From Acanthaster planci (taxonomy: Eukaryota; Echinodermata; Asteroidea; Valvatida; Acanthasteridae), in assembly GCF_001949145.1 (NCBI RefSeq), contig NW_019091383.1, forward strand, positions 1,882,486 to 1,935,439: 52,954 nt of DNA. The letters run 5' to 3'. The notes under the pieces are model-generated. The model was given only the letters and a program-made list of their open reading frames with translations, made no database searches and was not told where the DNA came from. The position numbers and the translations under genes are program-made. Positions 45,014-52,954 of the stretch are shown here, piece after piece; position 1 is the first letter of the stretch, and each line of letters starts with the position of its first letter.

Positions 45014-46900
45014 GACATATTTAGCATTAAAGTAAGTTTTTCAGTAATGTAGCTTTACATTGCATCTAAATACTGTCATTTGGAAAAGTTTAAGACCACC
45101 TGGAATTTGCTTGGTATTTCTGTCCCTGGCCCAGCCTTACATTATTTCATTGAATGATTACAAACAATGTTTTTCTACAGTGGTGACTATACCAGAGTAG
45201 TGCTGTGAGCCCTTTTGCATGAACTTTGTTGCAAAGGCAGGTCTTGTGTGGCATGGGTTAAAAAAAGGCCAGTCTAAGTAATCAGAAATAAAGGAGGGCA
45301 TACTATATATTAGACTTTTAACATGTCAAATTATGGAAATGTAGTCAAATAGCTGTTTAACCATATTAATGTACACTGTACTAAGTACACATTGAAAATA
45401 AACATCAGTTGGCATGATTGATTGGTTTAAGTTTGGTTTTTCTTCAGGTTAATGCATTTTGTATTGGTGGTCCTAGACTTTAATAAATGACTTGTAAAGC
45501 AAACAGGGCTCTTCATGTTGCAGCATCACTCAGTTGGGCGTCCTGGTGAGTGGACGTCGTTTGTGAAAAAAAGATGAGAGTTCACGCAGATTTACATAGT
45601 ACACGATTCTTTAAAAAGGCTTAAACTCAAAGTGGCTGGGGTGACGGGTGACACGTCAGATTGGGTCACATTTGGATTATGGGTGATTGGGGTTACTTAA
45701 TGTGTAGTCAGTTACGTCATGGTTATGTCAATGATGGATCAATCCTTATGCATAACACAATGACATGTACATGTATAAATTATTATTAAAGAAAAAAATA
45801 CAAATGTTAACTGTTCCTGTCTCAGAAGATATGAATTTCAGAATTTATAGTCCTGGCTAAAAAACTCTCCCTGATTTTTACCTAAAAACAGTTTATTTAA
45901 ATTTTATGGGTAAAATTTGGCTTTTAACATGATTAAAACGCAAGTTCTGGAGAGGGAAAAAGATGTGACCCACCGGTCCCAAAACCAGGCTGAAATAGGT
46001 AACTTCATATCCCCGAAGTAGTGGAATTTTCACTTCACATTTTCATGGCAGTTCCACAACTACCATTCCCCATGTAACACTTTCTGCAGAAAGAATTGAG
46101 ACTTTACATGTACATGGATGACTTTGAAGTGTAAAAAGAAAGATGGGGAGAGGAATCGTCAAACATCACAATTACCCATTTCAGTCTGGTTTTGAAATGG
46201 TGGGTCATACACATGTTAGCAATCACATTTTAAAAAAATTTAACATGCAAGTAAAAATGTGATGTGCCATCCACATCTGTATCTGATATTGCAATACATG
46301 TAAACGAGGAATCACATGCAACACTGTACATTTATCTCTGTCACCTTTGCCACACCTAGCTTGCAAAACCTTACATCTCATACCTCACACAAAGCAATAC
46401 TAACAATTGAAACCCAAAAGAGTGAACACATCCGAGTCCAAACAGAACCACTCAAAACTTCCCTTAAGAATTATTCAACTCTTTGTTGCAAAATTGTTCA
46501 ATTCCTGGTAAAAAAAAACACCAATGAATACTGTTTTGAAGAATGCTTGACGCTTCGTTCTAATAAACCCCCATAAAACAGCTTTGAAATTTTTCAGTCA
46601 ATTTTGCAACGCTGTCATTTTAAAAAATTTTTTCCCTTTTCCCCATTGATATTACCCACCCAAGTATTCAACCTCAACATTTTGGCAGCACTAATAAAAA
46701 GCATGTACAATTTTTATCTTCATTTTAAAACTTTCCGAACAAACTTCAAATATTGCTTTGGGTCTAGCACAAATCGACGAACACATTTAAGTATAAACCG
46801 ATGTCACCTTATTAAAGGCTTTAATAGCCTGCCAATGAGGGACAACATGTGGGCACGTCATGTGCACACAATGGCTCGGACATGTCACAATCACGAACAA
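45014..46900. other. Intergenic interval between ELOB and GLTP, no gene found
   Basis: AT-rich DNA with scattered ACATGTACATGTA. Open frames at 46316 and 46604 lack recognisable motifs and flanking splice signals. Confidence 0.5.
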
Positions 46901-46911
46901 TCACAGCGACT

Positions 46912-46917
46912 TTTATT
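46912..46917 (-). terminator. Possible GLTP polyadenylation signal
   Basis: AATAAA on the minus strand, about 360 bp downstream of the GLTP stop codon. Plausible position only. Confidence 0.35.
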
Positions 46918-47279
46918 TTGACGGAATGAGCAATCTGGCATATTCATGTGAGCTGTTGTGCCCAAGTTAGTCATGATAAGTTCTGTTACTTGGCAGATAC
47001 CTGTAGCAGCTACAGAAAATGCTACAACTTTACTCAGTGACATCACAGAAACAGCGCCCTCGGCGTCAGGATACAGCATGGGTGTTGCAAACAGTAAAAA
47101 ATTAAAGGTAAAACATGGATTTAAAAAAAACAAGGGATTTAAAAACAGTGTGTGTTGCTTTCACACAAGTCAGCCGTAAGCGTACAGTGTGTCTGCATAA
47201 AAGCTTCAGTGAAACACTCATTTCATGAACACTTACATGACTTAGATCGGACATTATGGGGTTCTTCAGAATGAAAAAA

Positions 47280-47450
47280 TTATTTCTTTGGGTCCAGCCC
47301 ATTGGCTACAAACAACTCCTCTATAGTGTCGACCTGGTCTTGTAAGCACGTCTGGTATTCACGTATATCGTTCAGCACCACCTCTTCTGATTCCCCATTG
47401 GCCAGTTTCTGCATGAGGTCACTGTAGTAGGGAGCCGCATGGAACGCAAC
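47280..47450 (-). CDS. GLTP: GLTP exon 5 (terminal)
   Basis: Encodes VAFHAAPYYSDLMQKLANGE through LFVANGLDPKK and TAA. The AAPYYSD motif is family-typical. Acceptor ACCGTAG. Confidence 0.93.
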   Translation of the reverse strand, partial: VAFHAAPYYSDLMQKLANGESEEVVLNDIREYQTCLQDQVDTIEELFVANGLDPKK

Positions 47451-50400
47451 CTACGGTAGCGATACACAACAAAGAACAGGGTGATTGTTGCTCACACCGC
47501 TTAGTGAGTCGTGCATAGAATAGGTACCAGACTTGAGACAGTTTTCATGTCATGACGATGAAAGCTTCAACTCTTCTTGGATATGAATACAAACAGAGCT
47601 AATAATGCCGAATTAACCTGCCAAATCTACACTTCCAACGTCAGCCGTGCTTCTCTCATGAATATCTAGAGGACTTCAGTAGCCTCGGAAAAATCTGTTT
47701 CTTCCCAGCTCTTCCCCCAGGACCCCCACCATGCCCACCCCTAACACCCATCTCCCCACCCCTTACACCCCCAACAAAATACCCCCTGCATGAAACTTGA
47801 AAGCCACTTGTGGACCAAATTCACAAATTGGAGAACTCCTCTGACGTACCCCCACAGTTTTCTTGACAAGCCAGTTATGGTAGACTTCTAGTGTGGCTTT
47901 GTATGCTGCAGACAGCGCAGGAATGACACTGTTGTCTTTCACATTACCATCTATAAGGTTCTTCAAAATTTTGCACACAAAATTTAGCCCTCTGAAACAA
48001 AACACACAGAAAGAGTAATGATTTAACGGAGCTAAACATTTCATTGTTGAATAAGAAAAGCACAGTGAGAGTACTTTTTGTTTTGTGAAAAATGGTGTTA
48101 GAACTGAGTTTATTAGGTAATTTACATTACCAAAGCAGAACAATTTTATGTTACTAATCCTACTCATTAAGTCGTGGGTGAATTTTTCCTCTGATACCTA
48201 CCTACGTGTACATGTACCATTACGTTACAGTTAGGACAACGAACTGACCTAAAAATGAACTAAAGGAATATTTTATTTCCGCTCGTACACAAATCTACAT
48301 GTACTTTACATGAAAATCTGCTTAGCCAAATTTTCGGCATAAAATTTGACCCAGGTTATTACCTGTTGAGCCATAGCAGTGCCTCAGTTGCTGAGTTGCT
48401 CTTGAAACCTCTATCGTTTTTGACTTCTTCTTCAATAATATCTGCTAATGTGCTGTATATCTCTGGACCTTCATCATATCGTTTCCTCACTTTCTGGGCT
48501 CAGGGAAAGCAAGAGAAATTAAGTAAGATTTGAAAAAAAAGACTGTGAATCAAACCAGTCTTACTCGGTTAGGTTTTTGTGGTGGTATATTCCATGCTTT
48601 CCCTTTCCGTGACCCTGGTTCGAATCCTACTCAAACCAACAAGTAGATTAGGTTTTTTTGTTCCTATCTGTTTTGTTTCCTGTGGAAATTTATTGGAGAT
48701 TTTCTTTTCACTTATAAAATCTTTACCTTGGGATATGAAACTTACTTTCTGTCGTTTATTTTTCAAAACAGTCCACTCACTTGCTGAAAGGATAATGACA
48801 TTTCAAGGGCTTTGAAAAACTGCAAACTTCCCTGTGCATAAGTGATCCTGGCTGCTACTAAATCCAGCAATTCCATGAATTCTGCTGCATGTGAACAGCT
48901 GTGAAGTTATCTACATGTACAGTAGCTCCACGTAATGAACAAGTGCGTGTTATCTGACTGGACAGTGAAACGATTAAATTTACCATTAAACTACACGAAC
49001 ATATATGTACATTGTACCTTAATGTTTCCATTGACATCTGATTTGACAAAGGCAAAGGCATTTGGTCCGAGCATATCTGTGCAGAAAAACCGAAAGACTG
49101 CAGGTAAATACGAGTACGGTATAACTCGGCACAAGTATTCTTGCAGCATACCATTACCAGGTATTCAGACAATTTACAACAAAAAAGAAAGAACCTGATG
49201 CATAATGAGGAAATCTTTTTTATTTGACCAGCTTTCAATATGTTAACACTTTCTTTCAAATTACGCAGATCTGCATCTGCTCTTAGTTATTCATAAAGCG
49301 GTCAATGCAGCAACAGGTCTGAAGTGAAAATCTGTGCTTGGTCGTGCTGGTACCACCATAAATACACATGTACCAGCAGATTCCTACATGTACGTGACCA
49401 TGATGGAAGAAGGACAAACAAATGAGGACAGGCCTACATGTACGTGTCTGCTGATTTGTTCCTGCAACCATGACAGAGACAATGAAGGTCACTGTACTTG
49501 TACATGTACATGTAGGCCTGACCACAAAACATTCAGTCTTCATGTACATGTACCGCAGAGAAAAAATGAAGGGACATATAAATGTCCAATTGCAATTATC
49601 CAGGTGACTTTAGTCAGTTAGTTGAGACCTTTTAAAAACAATTTTGCATTAACTTAATGGATATCAAAAAAAGAAAAAAAAAACCACGCACCGAATACCC
49701 AGCTAGGTCCAAAGAAATTGTGACAAAGTATGAATTAACAGTGACATGAATACTTCAGTTATTACCCCGGTATAAGCAGGCCTATTGAAAATTGTAAAAA
49801 AGACAAAATCAAGACAAATGCAGGGGGATGTGTACCTCAAAATGTGTACCTCAGATCCCCCTCCTTTATTATTCTTACAAAACAGGTCAGTCCTCAAAAG
49901 AGTGAAACCAAAGGCAACGCTTTCTCTAGTATGCTCACTCTTTCTTATGAATTTAGAATCGTAAATTGCAATAAACACCTAAAACTAAGTAAACAGAAAA
50001 AGTACTGAAATAAGTCAACATCCCAAAAGAAAAGGAAAAAAAATAACCAGCTGATCCCCTCCCCATAAACAAACACATACAAAAGAAAAACGCACACACA
50101 AAATAAAATCGAAAACTGACAGGAAAGAAAAAGGGGAGAGAAATGAAACCACACACACTCCGTGCAGTTCACAACCTGAGGAATGGAATGATGACTGGAC
50201 ATTTAGACATGTAAATGACAAAAGAAATTGTAATGCAAATGACAAAAGAAATTGTAATGCAAATGACAAAGGAAAATGAAGACACTAAAAATGATAATAT
50301 AAAAAAATAAATGACATAAAAGTAAACAAATGAAATAAAAAGTAAAAAATAAAAAGTAATATAATAATAAAAGTAAAATAAAAGAAATAAAATCCCTTAA

Positions 50401-52234
50401 GATATATACAACCCAAATAAACCGAACAACTGATGGGAATGCAAAAAAGATACAAATAAAGATATCCATAAAAACTTAAAAAACAGAGAGTACGACACCC
50501 CATGTAAGAACAAACCCAAGGAATAATAAAAACAAATATGGATCACAAAACAAATATCAGAGAGAAAGTATATGTTCGATATTTTAAATCTGCACAAGTA
50601 ACACTGAGCGCAATCTTTGAACGTGTGCAAATTTCGTGCCTCGAACTGTGCGATTAAAGGGAGTACGAGTCATGATGGACCTGGCTGCGGCAGTGGCACG
50701 GAGGTTCCCATTCCTTTCAAAGTCTCCAGGGTGCATTCTACCAAGTCATTGGATTTCGGCACAAGAGCTCATGACAGGGTTTTCACAATAAGACATGCCA
50801 TAATAAGGATGGATCATAGGGTTATTTCTATAAATCATAAATTTGGGAGTGGTAGCATAGTTTCCAATTCGGGGTATTTCCTTCACAGAAAGCCCCCAAC
50901 CTGTGGGCCTATTTAGGATAGAGGCAGGTGGCTACATTCAGAGCTGAATGCATACTTTTACTACTACAGGTATTTTGGGGAATCCTTCGATAAAGGTGAA
51001 TAAAAAAAATCGCCTAGCTAACCCAATAAAATGGACACAAAAAGTGAACTTCTGGCCATAGTCTTGAATTTACAGTGAAAAACTGAAGGCCACCTCTTCC
51101 CGAGAGCCAACAGGCAGAGCTATTTTGGTCCTATTTTGCACTGTTTTCTATGGACACATATTCGGTGCAGTGCAACCCCCAGTTATCTGGCACCTTTCAG
51201 GCTTGGTAACTGTTGCCTTGAGTAAAGGCTAGGATTCCAGTAAAAACTAGTAGTTTTGGGGGGCATTTCAAAGTTCTTATTTTCCCTGATTGTTATTTAC
51301 TTTGTTGGGGATCCTACTTTTAATTTTGTTCCAGATATATTTCTGATTAATACATACGCAGCTCTAAGAACTTTCCGAATTAAATGTCAACAGGGGAATT
51401 TAGTTCTCACAAGGAATCTTTCAGATGGAAGAAAAGTCCAAATTACATGTCCATGTAAATGTCAACAGGGGAATTTAATTGTTCTCAAGTGGCACCGTTC
51501 ATCAAAATGCTTGAATGGCGAAACTTCTCGTGGCCGGTCAGCATGACGCATCTTGCCCCAGCCCCATACCACCTGACCATACTGTACATGTACATACACA
51601 CCTCACATGTGAGAAAAAGACCTGACAAAATCAAGCTAAAAGTGTAGTTGGTGTCAGTCTCTTCAGCACGACTGTTGGCTGTGGTTCATCCACAAATTTT
51701 TTACACCCAGAACTGTGGGGTCCAATGTCCGCCCCGTGTGGGAGTGGGGTCGGACCCCACAGTTCTGGGGGTAGGCCTAGCATTTTATTATCGCTGTGTG
51801 CAATTTTTATGGCAATACCTGGTTGCGCAAAATTTTAAAACTGCGCACGCAAATTTTAAATTTGCACACTTTCAAAGATTGCACTCAACATACACACATG
51901 CAGGGTCCATGCACGGTATGGGTTCATGTGTCACCACTGATCACAAGGCGACAAGCCACACCTGTTTGACCGATCCCGTCTAAAAGCGAAAAAGAGAACT
52001 ACATGTAGGCCTAGGCCTACTTTAGGCCTAGAGCTAGTCCCACACTTTTAAAGTGTACGGCGCGCACGCGCACAACACGTCCACGACGTCAGGCTCTATC
52101 CTTATCAACAATAAACACTCACCAAGTAAAGGCAGAATAGAATCTGTACACGCAAGCAGGAAGGGTAATGTCTGTATTCGCTTGTCCTCTGGAACTGGAA
52201 CATATCTGTGCTCCAAGTTCTTGTGAAAAGACAT
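47280..52234 (-). CDS. GLTP: Glycolipid transfer protein (GLTP family), complete
   Basis: Five exons (52234-52123, 49076-49018, 48493-48363, 47991-47850, 47450-47280) give 204 residues; human GLTP has 209. GLTP moves single glycosphingolipids between membranes in the cytosol through a two-layer all-helical fold. The headgroup-binding residues of GLTP are all present: Asp51, Asn55 and Lys58 in KSDVNGNIKK (GLTP D48/N52/K55), Trp98 in LLWLNRGL (W96) and His139 in YHNWLV (H140). This pattern favours glycolipid over ceramide-1-phosphate binding. No PH domain is encoded, so it is not a full FAPP2/PLEKHA8, although parts such as NSATEALLWL resemble that branch. The start at 52234 suits the family length and has A at -3. 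Confidence 0.92.
47850..47991 (-). CDS. GLTP: GLTP exon 4
   Basis: Encodes GLNFVCKILKNLIDGNVKDN through YHNWLVKKTVG, carrying the conserved His. Acceptor GTTTCAG, donor GGGG|GTACGT at the last of several G residues, phase 0. Confidence 0.93.
48363..48493 (-). CDS. GLTP: GLTP exon 3
   Basis: Encodes KVRKRYDEGPEIYSTLADII through NSATEALLWLN plus two bases of Arg. It holds the stacking Trp. Acceptor GAGCCCAG, donor CAACAG|GTAATA, phase 2. Confidence 0.93.
48565..48690 (+). repeat. Diverged tRNA-derived SINE fragment in GLTP intron 2
   Basis: B box GGTTCGAATCC at 48617 followed by CTACTCAAACCAACAAGTAG ATTAGGTTTTTT. The layout matches the 43.8 kb SINE after its B box. Confidence 0.6.
49018..49076 (-). 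CDS. GLTP: GLTP exon 2 (59 bp)
   Basis: Encodes MLGPNAFAFVKSDVNGNIK, including the Asp and Asn headgroup ligands. Acceptor CTGCACAG, donor AAG|GTACAA, phase 0. Confidence 0.92.
49970..50560 (+). repeat. A-rich, T-poor tract with a 25-bp tandem repeat
   Basis: About 590 bp with strong strand asymmetry (A with some G/C, few T). At 50214-50275 the unit AAATGACAAAAGAAATTGTA ATGC repeats about 2.5 times. It creates long Phe/Leu/Tyr-rich open frames on the minus strand that are compositional artefacts. Confidence 0.8.
51380..51480 (+). repeat. Short direct duplication
   Basis: AAATGTCAACAGGGGAATTT occurs at about 51381 and again about 76 bp later. Confidence 0.7.
51706..51769. repeat. Perfect 18-bp hairpin
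   Basis: CCCAGAACTGTGGGGTCC and GGACCCCACAGTTCTGGG are exact inverted copies separated by 28 bp of GC-rich loop. Confidence 0.85.
52123..52234 (-). CDS. GLTP: GLTP exon 1
   Basis: Encodes MSFHKNLEHRYVPVPEDKRI then QTLPFLLACTDSILPLL plus one base of Asp. Donor CTTG|GTGAGT. The open frame continues upstream to a GTG at 52327, but no upstream ATG is in frame there, so MSFHKN is the start. Confidence 0.9.
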
Positions 52235-52839
52235 CTTTATGGAATAAGGGACTGAATAAGAGTAGCAATCACGGTCACACACTACCGGCACGGGGGTCGG
52301 GGCACGTATGTAAACGTACGATCTCACAATCTACATGTACATCATGTGAATGACCAAGGGTTTCGCCAACATCATGTCAGTGATTTAGCCGAGCCACTAG
52401 CGTTTCCGTCTATGGCTAGGTCGCACTTGGGATTCTCAGCAGTAATATCAAGTGACACATGTGAAGTAAGTCGTAGCGAGTTATAACGTCAAGCACCCGA
52501 CTAAACTACATGCCACGATTGGTGGCGTCCTATCATTTTTGTTTTTCAAGGAATTAAAAAGTGCTGAACTTCACTGCCATTGCCATGACTGCGGTAAACA
52601 GAGCCCGGAAGGATCGAACAATACGACAGTTTACTCCTGTAAGTCCCTCAGAACTGGCATAGAATTTCACTTCTTTAATGGCAGACGTTTGGGATTATTT
52701 CTTGCTGAAATTCATTATCAAAATATGCAGTCATGGCAGTTGAATGGCACAACCACTTGACCATGTTGATTGACCAGCTGACAGCTCCCAGTCCCACTTT
52801 TTTCAAGATGTATTTTTGCGTTGGGGAGATGTTAATTAT

Positions 52840-52954
52840 ATATAACGAGTTTTGCCCTTACCCAACGTATATTAATAAGCACTGTATGCACAGTACTTGT
52901 CCGAGAGCTTGCGAAAAAACCTCACAAGCTTACTCGGGTGGGACTCGAACCCAC
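52840..52954 (-). repeat. tRNA-derived SINE cut by the right window edge
   Basis: On the minus strand GTGGGTTCGAGTCCCAC forms a perfect 5-bp T-stem with a 7-nt loop, with B box GGTTCGAGTCC at 52951-52941. It is followed by CCGAGTAAGCTTGTGAGG and TTTTTT. The 5' half, with any A box, is outside the window. Confidence 0.6.

Larger units (their letters stand above)
50605..51890. mobile_element. Repeat unit with inverted ends, containing dispersed repeat copy B
   Basis: The left end GCGCAATCTTTGAACGTGTG CAAATTTCG and right end AAATTTGCACACTTTCAAAG ATTGCACTC are inverted. 50785-51180 matches 37805-38195. No coding support; the 99-codon open frame at 50617 spans the repeat. Confidence 0.6.
49077..52122 (-). 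other. GLTP: GLTP intron 1 (3.0 kb)
   Basis: No internal exon. Holds ACATGTAC-rich DNA (49330-49560), an A/purine-rich tract with a short tandem repeat, and the repeat unit at 50605-51890. Confidence 0.7.

Noticed and set aside
50015-50630. Series of minus-strand ORFs rich in Phe, Leu, Tyr and Ser that look like membrane proteins
   Set aside because: They arise from an A-rich, T-poor tract; the same hydrophobic pattern appears in several overlapping frames and lacks initiation or splice support.
1-52954. CRISPR arrays, bacterial operons, integrated viruses or secondary-metabolite clusters
   Set aside because: No regularly spaced direct repeats, no ribosome-binding-site-led gene strings and no viral hallmark reading frames were seen; the gene structure is that of an animal genome.

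Overview
This window is animal (metazoan) nuclear DNA. Genes are split by GT-AG introns, plus one GC-AG intron, and long AT-rich introns carry many small repeats. The gene content (ADAD1-like, elongin B, GLTP, ABCB half-transporter), the constant ACATGTAC / TACATGTA motifs, the tRNA-derived SINEs and a Penelope fragment suggest a marine deuterostome invertebrate, most likely an echinoderm. The species assignment is inference. I find no bacterial-type operons, CRISPR arrays or viral genes.

Layout. (1) 1-11.7 kb, minus strand: ten mapped exons of an ABC subfamily B half-transporter. It has an N-terminal TMD0-like membrane block, six core helices and a nucleotide-binding domain that runs off the left edge at the LSGG signature. 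A possible first coding exon lies at 19.68 kb. (2) 9.7-21.3 kb: a repeat-rich interval with two inverted copies of a ~580-bp TIR element, a truncated Penelope-like element with a GIY-YIG endonuclease reading frame, fold-back repeats and smaller MITEs. (3) 22.5-33.2 kb, plus strand: an ADAD1/TENR-like gene of 11 mapped exons and perhaps one more 5' exon. It encodes a dsRNA-binding domain, a ~310-residue low-complexity exon and an adenosine-deaminase domain that has lost its catalytic residues. (4) 35.7-41.1 kb, plus strand: elongin B (ELOB) in three exons. Its first intron holds a long palindrome and a composite element with minisatellite-bearing inverted ends. (5) 41.1-47.2 kb: ELOB 3' region and intergenic DNA with a SINE and a 547-bp palindrome. 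(6) 47.28-52.23 kb, minus strand: a complete five-exon glycolipid transfer protein (GLTP family) of 204 residues. (7) The right edge cuts through a minus-strand tRNA-derived SINE.

The four genes do not form a pathway. They are independent single-copy-type genes: membrane transport, germline-type RNA binding, elongin/VHL ubiquitin-ligase and transcription elongation, and lipid transfer. Exon boundaries come from splice-site consensus, reading-phase continuity and family similarity recalled from knowledge. No alignment or transcript data were available. The most unusual content is the degenerate deaminase with its long linker exon, and the nested palindromic and terminal-repeat elements.
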